This document shows, piece by piece, positions 35,740-44,964 of a DNA stretch of 64,000 nucleotides. The position numbers and the translations under genes are program-made. Position 1 is the first letter of the stretch; the number at the start of each line of letters is the position of its first letter. The notes under the pieces were generated by a model. That model saw only the letters and a program-made list of their open reading frames with translations. It was not told where the DNA came from and did no database searches. Origin of the DNA: REEB76 sp963774895 (GTDB taxonomy: Bacteria > Pseudomonadota > Gammaproteobacteria > Natronospirales > REEB76); contig CAVZGN010000004.1 in assembly GCA_963774895.1 (NCBI GenBank), positions 186,001 through 250,000 of the forward strand, written 5' to 3'.

Positions 35740-37005
35740 ATGGTTTCCAAACGCAATGCCTTCTATGCCCAGTCGGGCGGCGTGACCGCCGTCATCAACG
35801 CCAGCGCCTGCGGCGTCATCGAGACTGCCCGCCGGCATAAACAGCGCATCGGCAAAGTCTATGCCGGCCGCAACGGCATCATCGGCGCGCTCACCGAAGA
35901 CCTGATCGATACCAGCAAGGAAAGCCCCAAGGCCATCGCTGCCCTGAGACACACCCCCGGAGGTGCCTTCGGATCCTGCCGCTACAAGCTCAAAGGTCTG
36001 GAACAGAATCGCCTGCAGTATGAGCGCCTGATCGAGGTATTCCGTGCCCACGACATCGGCTACTTCTTCTATAACGGCGGCGGCGATTCCGCCGATACCT
36101 GCCTCAAGGTCTCGCAGCTTTCCGAGAAGCTCGGTTATCCGGTGCAGGCCATCCATATACCCAAGACCGTGGATAACGACCTGGCGGTGACCGATTGTTG
36201 CCCCGGTTTCGGTTCGGTCGCCAAATATGTGGCGGTCTCCATCCGGGAAGCGGCTCTGGATGTGGCCTCCATGGCCAAGACCTCCACCCAGGTTTTCGTT
36301 ATGGAAGTCATGGGTCGGCATGCGGGCTGGATCGCCGCAGCCGCCGGGCTCGCCCAGGAACGTGAGTCCGATGCCCCTCACATCATCCTGTTTCCGGAAA
36401 TTACTTTCGATGAGCAGACCTTCATCAATAAGGTCAAAGACAGCCACGATCGCTACGGTTACTGCGTGATCGTGGTCTCGGAAGGTGTGCGGCGTGCCGA
36501 CGGCCAGTTCCTGGCGGAAGCCGGCACCCGCGATGCATTCGGGCACGCCCAACTGGGAGGCGCGGCGCCCTTTATCGCCAATCTGGTGAAAGAGAAGCTC
36601 GGCTACAAATACCACTGGGCGGTGGCGGATTATCTGCAGCGTTCCGCGCGCCACATCGCCAGCAAGCTGGACGTCACCCAATCCTACGCCGTGGGCAAGG
36701 CGGCGGTGGAACTGGCGCTCAAGGGGCAGAATGCAGTCATGCCCACGATCGTGCGCAAATCCGATACGCCCTATAGATGGAGCATCGGTTTCGCCTCACT
36801 CGCGGACGTGGCCAATCGGGAAAAATTCATGCCGCGGGATTTCATCAGCGCCGATGGTTTTGGCATCAGCGCCAAAGCCCGGCGTTATCTAGCGCCGCTG
36901 ATCCAAGGCGAAGATTATCCGCCTTACAAGATGGGCATGCCGCAATACGTGAAACTCAAAAATATTGCCGTGCCCAAAAAACTCAAGATCGAATTTAAAG
37001 TTTGA
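35740..37005 (+). CDS. Pyrophosphate-dependent 6-phosphofructokinase
   Basis: 421 residues. It interconverts fructose-6-phosphate and fructose-1,6-bisphosphate with PPi. The PPi-type phosphate loop is FYNGGGDSADTCLK (GGD, not the GGG.. of ATP enzymes), and the KTVDNDLAVTDCCPGFGS and MEVMGRHAGWIAA blocks match the PPi-PFK clade. It can run in both directions, glycolysis or gluconeogenesis. It precedes the proton-pumping pyrophosphatase, which uses the same PPi. A ribosome-binding site is not evident. Confidence 0.93.
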   Translation: MVSKRNAFYAQSGGVTAVINASACGVIETARRHKQRIGKVYAGRNGIIGALTEDLIDTSKESPKAIAALRHTPGGAFGSCRYKLKGLEQNRLQYERLIEVFRAHDIGYFFYNGGGDSADTCLKVSQLSEKLGYPVQAIHIPKTVDNDLAVTDCCPGFGSVAKYVAVSIREAALDVASMAKTSTQVFVMEVMGRHAGWIAAAAGLAQERESDAPHIILFPEITFDEQTFINKVKDSHDRYGYCVIVVSEGVRRADGQFLAEAGTRDAFGHAQLGGAAPFIANLVKEKLGYKYHWAVADYLQRSARHIASKLDVTQSYAVGKAAVELALKGQNAVMPTIVRKSDTPYRWSIGFASLADVANREKFMPRDFISADGFGISAKARRYLAPLIQGEDYPPYKMGMPQYVKLKNIAVPKKLKIEFKV

Positions 37006-37093
37006 TCGCTTTCACTAATCCGGATCCTCATTACAGGAATTATCTATGACGACATGAATCATTGGTGACTAGTTGTGATTCAGAATTGAACCA

Positions 37094-37201
37094 CCCCTCA
37101 TCCCCACCTTCTCCCACAAGGGGAGAAGGAGCAGATCAGGGATAAAGTATCACATTTAAAATCCCCTCTCCCCTCCGAGGGAGAGGGTTAGGGTGAGGGG
37201 G
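37094..37201. repeat. Intergenic repeat, CCCTCTCCC type
   Basis: Between PFP and hppA: two hairpins, CCTTCTCCC/GGGAGAAGG (37107-37115 with 37121-37129) and CCCTCTCCC/GGGAGAGGG (37164-37172 with 37179-37187), with outer CCCCTCA and TGAGGGG ends. A single version is at 61580-61618. This is a widely dispersed intergenic repeat type in gammaproteobacteria. Confidence 0.8.
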
Positions 37202-37268
37202 AAGAAAAGCCCCGAATGTAATTATGTTTTGTTATTTGAAAATCGCTTCAATCATGGGAGATATATAA

Positions 37269-39299
37269 ATGACAATTGAATACGGCTTATGGTTCACGCT
37301 GGCCTGCGGCGGGCTCGCGATTCTGTACGGCATCCTGGCCGTGGGCTGGGTGCTCAAACAACCGGCGGGCAACGAACGCATGCGCGAGATCGCGGCGGCC
37401 ATCCAGGTGGGCGCCAAGGCCTATCTCAACCGCCAGTACCGCACCATCGCCATTGCCGGCGTGGTGTTGTTCCTGCTCATCGGGTTCGCGCTCCACAACT
37501 GGTGGGCCGCCATCGGCTTCGCCATCGGCAGCATCTTGTCCGGATCCACTGGTTACATCGGTATGAACATCTCGGTGCGCGCCAACGTGCGCACCGCGGA
37601 AGCCGCACGTAGCGGCGTCAAAGCAGCACTCAAGGTCGCGTTCCGCGGCGGCGCCATCACCGGCATGCTGGTGGCGGGCCTGGCGCTGTTGGGTGTGACC
37701 GGTTATTACATGATCCTCAGGCACTCCATTGGCGAAGATGCAGCACTGCACGCGCTCATTGGTCTGGCCTTCGGTGCTTCGCTAATCTCGATCTTCGCGC
37801 GTCTCGGCGGCGGCATCTTCACCAAGGGCGCGGATGTGGGCGCCGACCTGGTGGGCAAGGTGGAAGCCGGCATTCCCGAGGACGACCCACGCAACCCGGC
37901 GGTGATCGCCGATAACGTGGGCGACAACGTGGGCGACTGCGCCGGCATGGCCGCGGACCTGTTCGAGACCTATTGCGTCACCAAGGTGGCGGCCATGCTC
38001 TTGGGCAGCCTGATGATTGCGCAGCTCGGCCCGAATGCGGTGATCTACCCGCTGGCGCTGGGTGGCGCTTCCACCATCGCCTCCATCATCGGCATCTTCT
38101 GCGTACGCGGCCGCGACGGCGGCAAAATCATGAACGCGCTGTACACCGGCGTGGTGGTCGCGGCCGTATTGGCCGTCATCGGTTTTTATTTCGTCAGCCG
38201 CCTGCTGCTGGCCAATATGCCGCAATACGGTGCCATGCATCTGTTCGGCGCCGCCGTGGTCGGTCCGGTGCTGACCGTGATACTGGTAGCCATCACCGAG
38301 TATTACACTGGCACCCAGTTCAAGCCGGTGCGCCACATCGCGCAGGCCTCCACCACCGGTCATGCCACCAACATCATCGCCGGGCTGGGAGTCTCCATGA
38401 AGGCCACCACCCTGCCGGTGATCGCCATTTGCATCAGCATCGGTGTGGCCTATGCGTTTGCGGGCCTGTACGGTATCGCCATTGCGGCCTCCACCATGCT
38501 GTCCATGACTGGTGTGATCGTAGCACTGGATGCTTACGGCCCCATCACCGACAACGCCGGCGGCATCGCCGAGATGGCGAAACTGCCGAAAGAAGTACGC
38601 GCGGTCACCGATCCGCTGGACGCAGTCGGCAACACCACCAAGGCGGTGACCAAGGGTTATGCCATCGGTTCGGCGGCACTGGCGGCCATCGTGCTGTTCG
38701 CGGATTACACCCACAATCTCACGGCACTGGGCAAATCCTTTACATTCGATCTATCCGATTACCGGGTAATCATCGGCCTGTTCATCGGCGGTCTCATCCC
38801 CTACCTGTTCGGGGCCATGGCCATGGAAGCCGTGGGTCGCGCAGCCGGCTCTGTGGTTAATGAGGTGCGCCGCCAGTTCAAGGAGATCCCCGGCATCATG
38901 AAAGGCAAAGCCAAGCCGGATTATTCGCGCGCCGTGGACATGCTCACCAAGGCTGCCATCAAGGAGATGATCATCCCCTCGCTGCTGCCGATCCTGGTGC
39001 CCATCATCGTCGGCATCTTCCTCGGCCCCCAGGCGCTGGGCGGGGTACTGGTGGGCACCATCGTTACCGGCCTGTTCGTGGCCATCTCAATGACCACCGG
39101 CGGCGGCGCCTGGGACAACGCCAAGAAATACATAGAAGATGGTCACTACGGCGGCAAGGGTTCCGAGGCCCATAAGGCGGCGATTACCGGCGACACTGTG
39201 GGTGACCCTTATAAGGACACCGCCGGTCCGGCCATTAACCCGTTGATCAAGATCATCAACATCGTGGCACTGTTGATCATCCCGTTGATTGTGAAATAA
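37269..39299 (+). CDS. hppA: K+-independent proton-translocating inorganic pyrophosphatase
   Basis: 676 residues, about 16 membrane helices. It pumps protons with PPi hydrolysis. The substrate motifs DVGADLVGKVEAGIPEDDPRNPAVIADNVGDNVGD, and DAYGPITDNAGGIAEM are intact. Lys458 in GNTTKAVTKG (versus GNTTAA in K+-dependent enzymes) indicates the K+-independent H+-pumping type. ATG 37269 is preceded by GGGAG. A terminator follows. Placed after PFP, so both act on the PPi pool. Confidence 0.97.
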   Translation: MTIEYGLWFTLACGGLAILYGILAVGWVLKQPAGNERMREIAAAIQVGAKAYLNRQYRTIAIAGVVLFLLIGFALHNWWAAIGFAIGSILSGSTGYIGMNISVRANVRTAEAARSGVKAALKVAFRGGAITGMLVAGLALLGVTGYYMILRHSIGEDAALHALIGLAFGASLISIFARLGGGIFTKGADVGADLVGKVEAGIPEDDPRNPAVIADNVGDNVGDCAGMAADLFETYCVTKVAAMLLGSLMIAQLGPNAVIYPLALGGASTIASIIGIFCVRGRDGGKIMNALYTGVVVAAVLAVIGFYFVSRLLLANMPQYGAMHLFGAAVVGPVLTVILVAITEYYTGTQFKPVRHIAQASTTGHATNIIAGLGVSMKATTLPVIAICISIGVAYAFAGLYGIAIAASTMLSMTGVIVALDAYGPITDNAGGIAEMAKLPKEVRAVTDPLDAVGNTTKAVTKGYAIGSAALAAIVLFADYTHNLTALGKSFTFDLSDYRVIIGLFIGGLIPYLFGAMAMEAVGRAAGSVVNEVRRQFKEIPGIMKGKAKPDYSRAVDMLTKAAIKEMIIPSLLPILVPIIVGIFLGPQALGGVLVGTIVTGLFVAISMTTGGGAWDNAKKYIEDGHYGGKGSEAHKAAITGDTVGDPYKDTAGPAINPLIKIINIVALLIIPLIVK

Positions 39300-39324
39300 G
39301 CACAACTGGACCGGGAGAAACAAG

Positions 39325-39348
39325 CGCCGCCGCAAGGCGGCGTTTTTT
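39325..39348 (+). terminator. Rho-independent terminator after hppA
   Basis: CGCCGCC-GCAA-GGCGGCG followed by TTTTTT, 25 bases past the hppA stop. Confidence 0.92.
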
Positions 39349-39396
39349 ATTGAGCCGCGCATGTCATTATGCGCACACCCACTTCATTTACCCAAT

Positions 39397-40257
39397 TTAG
39401 AATTTATCGAGGGGGATTTTCAGGTAGGCGATGCCGTTAGCTTCCGGCTCCGGTAGCCGGCCGGCGCGAATATTGATCTGTACGGCAGGCAACAGCAGGG
39501 CCGGTACTTTCAGGGTCTGGTCACGGGTAGTGCGCAGCTTGATGAACTCGCCGCGGGAGACGCCCTCATGGATATGAATGTTGGCGCGCTTCTGCTCCGC
39601 CACCGTGGTCTGATGCAGGTATTCACGCCCGCCCGGGGCATAGTCATGGCACATATACAGGCGCGTGCTGGGCGGTAAGCAAAGTATCTTTTGGATGGAG
39701 TCATACAGACGCCCAGCATCCCCGCCCGGGAAATCGCAACGGGCCGTGCCGGAGTCCGGCATGAACAGGGTGTCGCCCACGAAAGCCGCGTCGCCGATGA
39801 CGTAGGTCAGGCTGTCGCTGGTGTGCCCTGGGGTAGCCATGGCACGCGCTTCCAGATTACCGATGTGGAAACTCTCGCCGTCCTTGAACAGGTGGTCGAA
39901 CTGGCTGCCGTCACGTGCTACCTCGGAGTCGATATTAAAGAGTTTTGTGAAGGTGGCCTGGACCTGACGGATACCTTGGCCGATGGCGATCCGGCCACCC
40001 AGAGACGTCTTGATGTGCTGGGCAGCGCTCACATGGTCGGCATGCGCGTGGGTCTCGAGGATCCAGTCGAGTGTCAACTTCGCTTCGCGTAGATGCGCGA
40101 TGATCGCATCCGCAGAGGTCGTTCCGGTGCGTCCCGCCGCGGCATCATAGTCCAGTACCGGATCGATGATGGCAGCATGCTGCGTGGCCGGATCGGCCAC
40201 TACATAGGAGAACGTGGAAGTGGGCTTGTGGAAAAACGCGGTGATGGTCGCTGACAT
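39397..40257 (-). CDS. Persulfide dioxygenase-like MBL-fold hydrolase (Blh/ETHE1-like)
   Basis: 286 residues of metallo-beta-lactamase fold. The metal motif ETHAHADHVSAAQ (HxHxDH), GHTSDSLTYVIGD and FVGDTLF, with the later CDFPGGDAGRLYDSI, match the glyoxalase-II-like dioxygenases that oxidise glutathione persulfide to sulfite. I use ATG 40257 (MSATITAFFHKPTSTFSYVV); ATG 40269 is in frame. It is divergent from a TauE-type exporter and a rhodanese gene, which supports sulfur detoxification. Confidence 0.87.
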   Translation of the reverse strand: MSATITAFFHKPTSTFSYVVADPATQHAAIIDPVLDYDAAAGRTGTTSADAIIAHLREAKLTLDWILETHAHADHVSAAQHIKTSLGGRIAIGQGIRQVQATFTKLFNIDSEVARDGSQFDHLFKDGESFHIGNLEARAMATPGHTSDSLTYVIGDAAFVGDTLFMPDSGTARCDFPGGDAGRLYDSIQKILCLPPSTRLYMCHDYAPGGREYLHQTTVAEQKRANIHIHEGVSRGEFIKLRTTRDQTLKVPALLLPAVQINIRAGRLPEPEANGIAYLKIPLDKF

Positions 40258-40336
40258 GGCTGAACCCATTCATGTTGCCGATAGCTATTCTATATACTGT
40301 TGCTACTTATCCCGAAACATTCATAAAGAATCCCTG

Positions 40337-41098
40337 ATGCTGTTTGCTCTGCTCGGCGCGGTGCTCATCGGACTGACCCTGGGACTGCTGGGCTCCGGAG
40401 GCTCGATTCTGACGGTGCCGGTGCTCCTGTATCTGGTGCACATGCCGGACAAGCTCGCCATCACCAGTTCCCTGGGCGTGGTCGGCGGCATCAGCTTCAT
40501 GGGCGCCCTGCCCTATGCCTGGCAACGGCTGGTGCAATGGCGTTTCGTGCTGCTGTTCGGCTTACCCGACATGCTGGGTGCCTGGATGGGCGCGTGGCTC
40601 GGGGAATTTCTGCCGGGCGCGCTGCAACTGCTGATCTTCGCGGTGGTGATGCTGGCGGCGGCGGTGATTATGCTGCGCCGGCCTGCGCTCAATCCTGACC
40701 CGGTGGTGCGCCACGCGGACTGGAAGATCATGCTCAGCGGTCTAGGCGTGGGCGTCATCGTGGGTGTGGTGGGCGTCGGGGGCGGTTTTCTGATCGTGCC
40801 GGCACTGGTAATCCTTGGCAAACTCATGATGCGCACGGCGGTGGCCACCAGTCTGGTAATCATCATGCTGGCGTCGTTCACGGGATTCATCCGTAATCTG
40901 CTTTCGGTTTCCGCCCACGGCCTGCATATGAGCTGGAGTATTATTGGGCTGTTCATACTGGTGGGTGCGCTGGGCAGTTTTGCTGGCCACCAGATTTCCG
41001 GGCGCCTGCCGCAGCATCGGCTCAGACAGTTGTTCGGAGTGTTCCTGGTGCTGATGGGCGCCTACATCGTCTGGCAGACGCTACCCCGCGTGCTGTAA
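40337..41098 (+). CDS. TauE/SafE-family sulfite/anion exporter
   Basis: 253 residues, about eight transmembrane helices. The two characteristic repeats are GLLGSGGSILTVPVLLYLV near the N-terminus and GVVGVGGGFLIVPALVILG in the second half. TauE/SafE proteins move sulfite, sulfoacetate or similar anions across the inner membrane. The ATG at 40337 is the first that fits the family; the frame opens earlier. It is divergent from the persulfide dioxygenase and 18 bases before the rhodanese gene, so it could export the sulfite formed. Confidence 0.9.
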   Translation: MLFALLGAVLIGLTLGLLGSGGSILTVPVLLYLVHMPDKLAITSSLGVVGGISFMGALPYAWQRLVQWRFVLLFGLPDMLGAWMGAWLGEFLPGALQLLIFAVVMLAAAVIMLRRPALNPDPVVRHADWKIMLSGLGVGVIVGVVGVGGGFLIVPALVILGKLMMRTAVATSLVIIMLASFTGFIRNLLSVSAHGLHMSWSIIGLFILVGALGSFAGHQISGRLPQHRLRQLFGVFLVLMGAYIVWQTLPRVL

Positions 41099-41116
41099 TC
41101 ACAAAGGAGAGTACAC

Positions 41117-41476
41117 ATGACCACCACTGCTGAAATGGTCTCCAAAGCCAGAAGCAAAATCCACGAAGTCAGCCCGCTGGATGTTTCTAAACAGCTTGGC
41201 AAAGTCATAATCCTGGATGTGCGCGAGCCGAACGAGTATGCCGCCGGCCATATTCCCGGCGCCATCAACATCCCGCGCGGTTTGCTGGAATTCCAGATCG
41301 ACCAGCATCCCTCACTCAATAACCGCAATGCTGAGATCGTGGTGAATTGCCAGGGCGGCGGGCGCGCCGCATTAGCCACATTGGAACTGCAGGAACTGGG
41401 CTATAAACACGTCAGTAACCTGGCGGGCGGTTTCAGTGCCTGGGCCGCAGCCGGACTGCCGACCGAGAAACCCTGA
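41117..41476 (+). CDS. Rhodanese-domain sulfurtransferase
   Basis: 119 residues, a single rhodanese domain: VIILDVREPNEYAAGHIPGAINIPRG, then the active-site loop VVNCQGGGRAALA with Cys77-type catalytic cysteine, and NLAGGFSAWAAAGLP. It carries persulfide sulfur on the cysteine. AAAGGAG precedes ATG 41117. With the dioxygenase and TauE exporter it makes a small sulfide/persulfide handling group. Confidence 0.94.
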   Translation: MTTTAEMVSKARSKIHEVSPLDVSKQLGKVIILDVREPNEYAAGHIPGAINIPRGLLEFQIDQHPSLNNRNAEIVVNCQGGGRAALATLELQELGYKHVSNLAGGFSAWAAAGLPTEKP

Positions 41477-41483
41477 CGGCTGC

Positions 41484-42392
41484 ATGCGCGAACACGCTCC
41501 CTCCACGCAGCGCTTTATTACCGGCGGTCTTCGTGCATTCCTGCTGGCCTTGCTGCTGACGCTGGGTTTTGCAGCGGTTGAAGCGGTCGCCGGCGTCTGG
41601 GCGCATTCTCTGACGCTGTTGGGGGATGCGGGCCACATGGCCACCGACGGCATGGCCCTGGGGATCGCCGTGCTGGCCGCATGGATTGCGCTCAAACCGG
41701 CGTCCGCACGCCACACCTACGGATTCGGCCGCATGGAAGTCATGGCGGCGCTGGTGAATACCCTGCTGATGCTGGCGATCGCGGCGGCCATCGTGGCGGA
41801 AGCGGTCATGCGTTTCCGGCACCCGCCGGTGGTGCATGCACGCGTGATGATCGTCATTGGCATACTCGGCCTGTTCACCAATTTCGCGATCTACAAAGTT
41901 CTGCAACAGGGCGACAATTCCCTCAACGTACGCGCCGCGCTGCTGCATGTTCTGGGCGACATGCTGGGCTCACTGGCAGCGCTGATCGCAGGCGTAGTAA
42001 TTTATCTTACAGGTTGGTATCCGATTGACCCATTGTTGTCACTATTCATCGCAGTACTGATCCTGATCTCAGGCCTGCGCCTGCTGCGGGACGCCAGCCG
42101 GGTATTGCTGGAAGGCGTGCCGCTGGGTATGGATTTGGCCAAGATCGGCCTCGGCATGGCGGGCGTGGAAGGCGTGCGTTCCGTACACGACTTACACGTC
42201 TGGTCGCTGTCCTCCAATGAGATTTCCCTGTCGGCGCATATCGTGATCGACGAGATGGGTTCCTGGCAGCCGGTCCTGCATCGTCTGCAGGATCACTTGC
42301 ACCACGTTTACGGTATCGATCACGCGACTTTGCAGCCGGAACCAACGGTGCTGGCGCGTGTCCCGGTGGCGAGCCTGAGCAAGCGTTCATGA
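41484..42392 (+). CDS. Cation diffusion facilitator (zinc/cobalt efflux)
   Basis: 302 residues with six helices. Metal ligands are in HSLTLLGDAGHMATDG (HxxxD of helix 2) and HVLGDMLGSLAAL (helix 5), and a C-terminal cytosolic domain (DLHVWSLSSNEISLSAHIVID) follows. CDF pumps export Zn2+, Co2+ or Cd2+ using the proton gradient. It starts seven bases after the rhodanese stop at ATG 41484 and is probably in the same transcript. The metal is not determinable by eye. Confidence 0.93.
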   Translation: MREHAPSTQRFITGGLRAFLLALLLTLGFAAVEAVAGVWAHSLTLLGDAGHMATDGMALGIAVLAAWIALKPASARHTYGFGRMEVMAALVNTLLMLAIAAAIVAEAVMRFRHPPVVHARVMIVIGILGLFTNFAIYKVLQQGDNSLNVRAALLHVLGDMLGSLAALIAGVVIYLTGWYPIDPLLSLFIAVLILISGLRLLRDASRVLLEGVPLGMDLAKIGLGMAGVEGVRSVHDLHVWSLSSNEISLSAHIVIDEMGSWQPVLHRLQDHLHHVYGIDHATLQPEPTVLARVPVASLSKRS

Positions 42393-42517
42393 CTGAATGA
42401 CAAAATTGACTTTGACTTAATCCCGGTTTGCAATAATTAATCGGTCAATTAGAATCCCTCTGTCTATGCTCCCGGCAGGGATATCGTAATCAAATGTAAT
42501 TTGACATGGAGGTCAAT

Positions 42518-42886
42518 ATGAAAACCTTATTGATACCATTAAGTATCGGACTGGCTGTTTGCACACTGATGTTCACCTCAGGCACTTTCGCTCAGGAGAG
42601 CAAGCCAAAAACTGCCCAGCAGCAGAAATTCGCCGACTGCTCCCACAAGTCCAAAGGCCTGAAAGCTGAGGAACGCAAAAAATTCATGCGTGAGTGCCTT
42701 AAGGGCAAGGCAGTGGACAAGAAAAACAAGGCCGGGAACGACAACAACAAGCCCGGGAACGACACCGACGAAGCCATGGCGGCAAGCGACAGCCTACAGT
42801 CGTGCAGCGAGGACGCCGACAGCAGGAACCTCGAGGGTGAGGACCGCGACTGGTTCATCAGCGAGTGTCTGCGAGACGACGAGTGA
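42518..42886 (+). CDS. PsiF-repeat periplasmic protein
   Basis: 122 residues with a signal peptide (SIGLAVCTLMFTSGTFAQ). A PsiF repeat (QQQKFADCSHKSKGLKAEER, then KKFMRECLKG) is followed by a Lys/Asn/Gly linker and a second, divergent Cys...Cys unit (SLQSCSEDADSRNLEGEDRD ... SECLRDDE). PsiF proteins are phosphate-starvation-inducible in E. coli; their function is unknown. GGAGG lies five bases before ATG 42518, and a terminator follows. Confidence 0.88.
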   Translation: MKTLLIPLSIGLAVCTLMFTSGTFAQESKPKTAQQQKFADCSHKSKGLKAEERKKFMRECLKGKAVDKKNKAGNDNNKPGNDTDEAMAASDSLQSCSEDADSRNLEGEDRDWFISECLRDDE

Positions 42887-42907
42887 GTGCATCCTGCGTC
42901 CATAGAC

Positions 42908-42940
42908 AATGGCATGGCGCCAGTCGCCGTGCCATTTTTT
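42908..42940 (+). terminator. Terminator after the PsiF gene
   Basis: AATGGCA(t)GGCG pairs with CGCC(g)TGCCATT, followed by a T-run. Confidence 0.85.
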
Positions 42941-42983
42941 GAGCCGCGGCGCCGGACCGGCGTAACTACATTCAATCGCCTTT

Positions 42984-43180
42984 GGTAGGAGCGGTGATAC
43001 TGGTCGCAATGATTGGCAGTACCAACTGCATCGCGGAAAGCCCCGAACCACAGCCGTGCCCTCACCCGCCCTTCTGGCACACTCGGCGACTGCTCCCTGC
43101 GTTGCCCTACCTCCTACATCCCTGTAGTCGTCTCCCGGAGGGAGAGGGATTTTTGAAAGGGCGGCTGCATTCAACCGCGG
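42984..43180. repeat. Intergenic repeat, GTAGGAGCGG family (degenerate)
   Basis: GGTAGGAGCGGTGATACTGG at the left, TCCCTG/GTAGTCG words in the middle, and GGGCGGCTGCATTCAACCGCGG at the right recall the repeats at 1.7 and 28.2 kb. Part resembles the CCCGGAGGGAGAGGG type too. It lies just past the PsiF terminator. Confidence 0.55.
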
Positions 43181-43939
43181 TCAAGCATGCATTCTGCCGG
43201 CGCGGATGTGCAACGGCCAGCTCACGGATTTGACCACATCGGAACCACCCCATAATTTTTCGAGCTGCGTGTTTAAAGTGCTCACCGGGTCGCGCCTATT
43301 CTTGATCATGAACTTCTGCACTGCCGACCAGGTACGCAGATAAGCCAGAAACTGCGCCAGCGTCCAGCGCATCTGCATGCTCAAAGCCGATACCGGCAGT
43401 TCATCGAACGGGAATTCCAGTGTGCGATAACCGTCGTCGATCAAGGCCCGTTCCGGCGGCCAATAGGGGTTGATCTCGCCGCTATAGAAAACCTGTATGG
43501 CTGCATCGATGTCCGCTTCGATATGACACAAGCTGTAGCACCAGACGGCGACTGCCCCGTCCGTTTTCAGGGCTTCTCTGACCTGTGCGTAGAACTTGGG
43601 GCGATCGAACCAGTGCACGGCCTGGGCCACGGTCACCAGATCCATGGATCGCGGTTCCAGTCCCGGTGATTCTGCCGGCGCCTGCCGGTAGTGCACGCGC
43701 GTATGCGGGAAGGCGCTTCCCAGTTGCTGCGGGCTGGGATCGGTGGCGATGACTTGAGCGTAAAACGTGGCCAGCCCCACAGCTGCCTGGCCGTTGCCGG
43801 TACCGCAATCCCAGGCGGCATCGTGGCTGGCCGTGAGCGTCGCCAGCCAGGCAAACAGCTCATCCGGATAGCGCGGCCGGGTCCCGGCGTAGGCCGTGGC
43901 ATGGTCGGAGAAATGATCTTTGAAACCGATGGTGCTCAC
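43181..43939 (-). CDS. SAM-dependent methyltransferase, class I
   Basis: 252 residues. The SAM loop is AWDCGTGNGQAAVGL (about 42-56), then VIATDPSPQQL and SMDLVTVAQAVHWFDRPKFY. This fits the methyltransf_11 group; N-terminal FKDHFSDHATAYAGTRPRYP is common in members with unknown substrates. The start is GTG at 43939. It stands alone on the minus strand with the PsiF gene convergent. Confidence 0.88.
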   Translation of the reverse strand: MSTIGFKDHFSDHATAYAGTRPRYPDELFAWLATLTASHDAAWDCGTGNGQAAVGLATFYAQVIATDPSPQQLGSAFPHTRVHYRQAPAESPGLEPRSMDLVTVAQAVHWFDRPKFYAQVREALKTDGAVAVWCYSLCHIEADIDAAIQVFYSGEINPYWPPERALIDDGYRTLEFPFDELPVSALSMQMRWTLAQFLAYLRTWSAVQKFMIKNRRDPVSTLNTQLEKLWGGSDVVKSVSWPLHIRAGRMHA

Positions 43940-44089
43940 AGTCTATTTCTTTACTACCTGAATAGGGAACACGCGCCGGGTTCCTGTCGAACTTACATTA
44001 GCACAGCCGCCATCTGACCTAGATCAATGCAGTAGCCGGCAGCCTGGACCTAATCTGGCACTGTGTAACTAGTTTTGGAGGGAAACGCC

Positions 44090-44461
44090 ATGGCCAATAA
44101 ACACAGGGTAGTGAAACCGGATATCGGCGAGTGGTATCAGGATGCCGAATCCAGCGAGAAGTTCAGGGTCGTGGATATCGACGACGAAAACGACAGCCTT
44201 GAAATCCAGTATTTCGACGGCACTATAGGCGAACTCAGCCGCGATGACTGGGAGGAGCGGCCGTTGATCGCTATCGAAGCGCCCGAAGATTGGACCGGAC
44301 CCATGGAATCCCTGGAAGAAGGCGACGTGAACTACGATGAGGAATCCTTCGAGCTGCCGCCCAAGCACACGCCGCTCTCGGGTTACGAACAGGACGAGCT
44401 GCTGCAGCTGGATGAAGCGAGCCCACGCGAGGAAATCCCGGGTTCGGACGCCGATAATTGA
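44090..44461 (+). CDS. Acidic conserved protein (DUF6763-like)
   Basis: 123 residues, strongly acidic, no cysteine. Pattern GEWYQDAESSEKFRVVDIDD, LEIQYFDGTIGELSRDDWEE and APEDWTGPMESLEEGDVNYD resembles a gammaproteobacterial family of unknown function that I recall as DUF6763. GGAGGG lies eight bases before ATG 44090. It probably acts in the cytosol; no neighbour suggests a role. Confidence 0.82.
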   Translation: MANKHRVVKPDIGEWYQDAESSEKFRVVDIDDENDSLEIQYFDGTIGELSRDDWEERPLIAIEAPEDWTGPMESLEEGDVNYDEESFELPPKHTPLSGYEQDELLQLDEASPREEIPGSDADN

Positions 44462-44538
44462 GCGGGCGGCGCCAGCCCGGTGGACAGCCGTTTACGCCAG
44501 GGTGTGGGCGGCATCATTCTCTTTGAGTCCGTTTCCAT

Positions 44539-44964
44539 TCATGCCTGACGGTACAGATCCACTGCAAGCATGATCCACATGGCCAACAGCACAAAGCTGC
44601 TGACGGCATAGACTGAAAACCGGTGCAGGATCTTATTGTAGGTCACATGAATTCCGGAATGGATTATCCGCAGGGCCACATAGATCCAGGCCAGCAGCAG
44701 CAATGCTTGCGTCACGCCATGCGTCATGTATAGAGCCAGGCACACTACATAAAACAGCAACGGCATTTCGAACAGATTGGAAAAGTTGCGCCCCGCCAGG
44801 CGCACGTCCACAGGAACATCCACGGATTCGCCTACCTTGAACTCACCTCGCTTCAGCCGCCCGGTGAAACCCGCGCTCCAGCGCTTGTAGGCCATATACA
44901 GCATGATGATGAAGGTCCAGGCCACCAAGGCAATCATTGGCATGAAAATGGATTGTGCTCGCAT
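44539..44964 (-). CDS. MAPEG-family membrane protein
   Basis: 141 residues with four helices: ALVAWTFIIMLYMAYKRW, then FEMPLLFYVVCLALYM, LLLLAWIYVALRIIHSGIHVTYN and a final one. The RNFSNLFEMPLLFYV and RIIHSGIHVTYN motifs are MAPEG signatures; relatives include microsomal GST and leukotriene synthases. Bacterial roles are mostly unknown. ATG 44964 has GAAGG upstream; the frame continues 17 codons further. Confidence 0.88.
   Translation of the reverse strand: MRAQSIFMPMIALVAWTFIIMLYMAYKRWSAGFTGRLKRGEFKVGESVDVPVDVRLAGRNFSNLFEMPLLFYVVCLALYMTHGVTQALLLLAWIYVALRIIHSGIHVTYNKILHRFSVYAVSSFVLLAMWIMLAVDLYRQA

Noticed and set aside
37782..38714. 310-codon frame antisense to hppA
   Set aside because: High GC makes antisense frames open; no motif.
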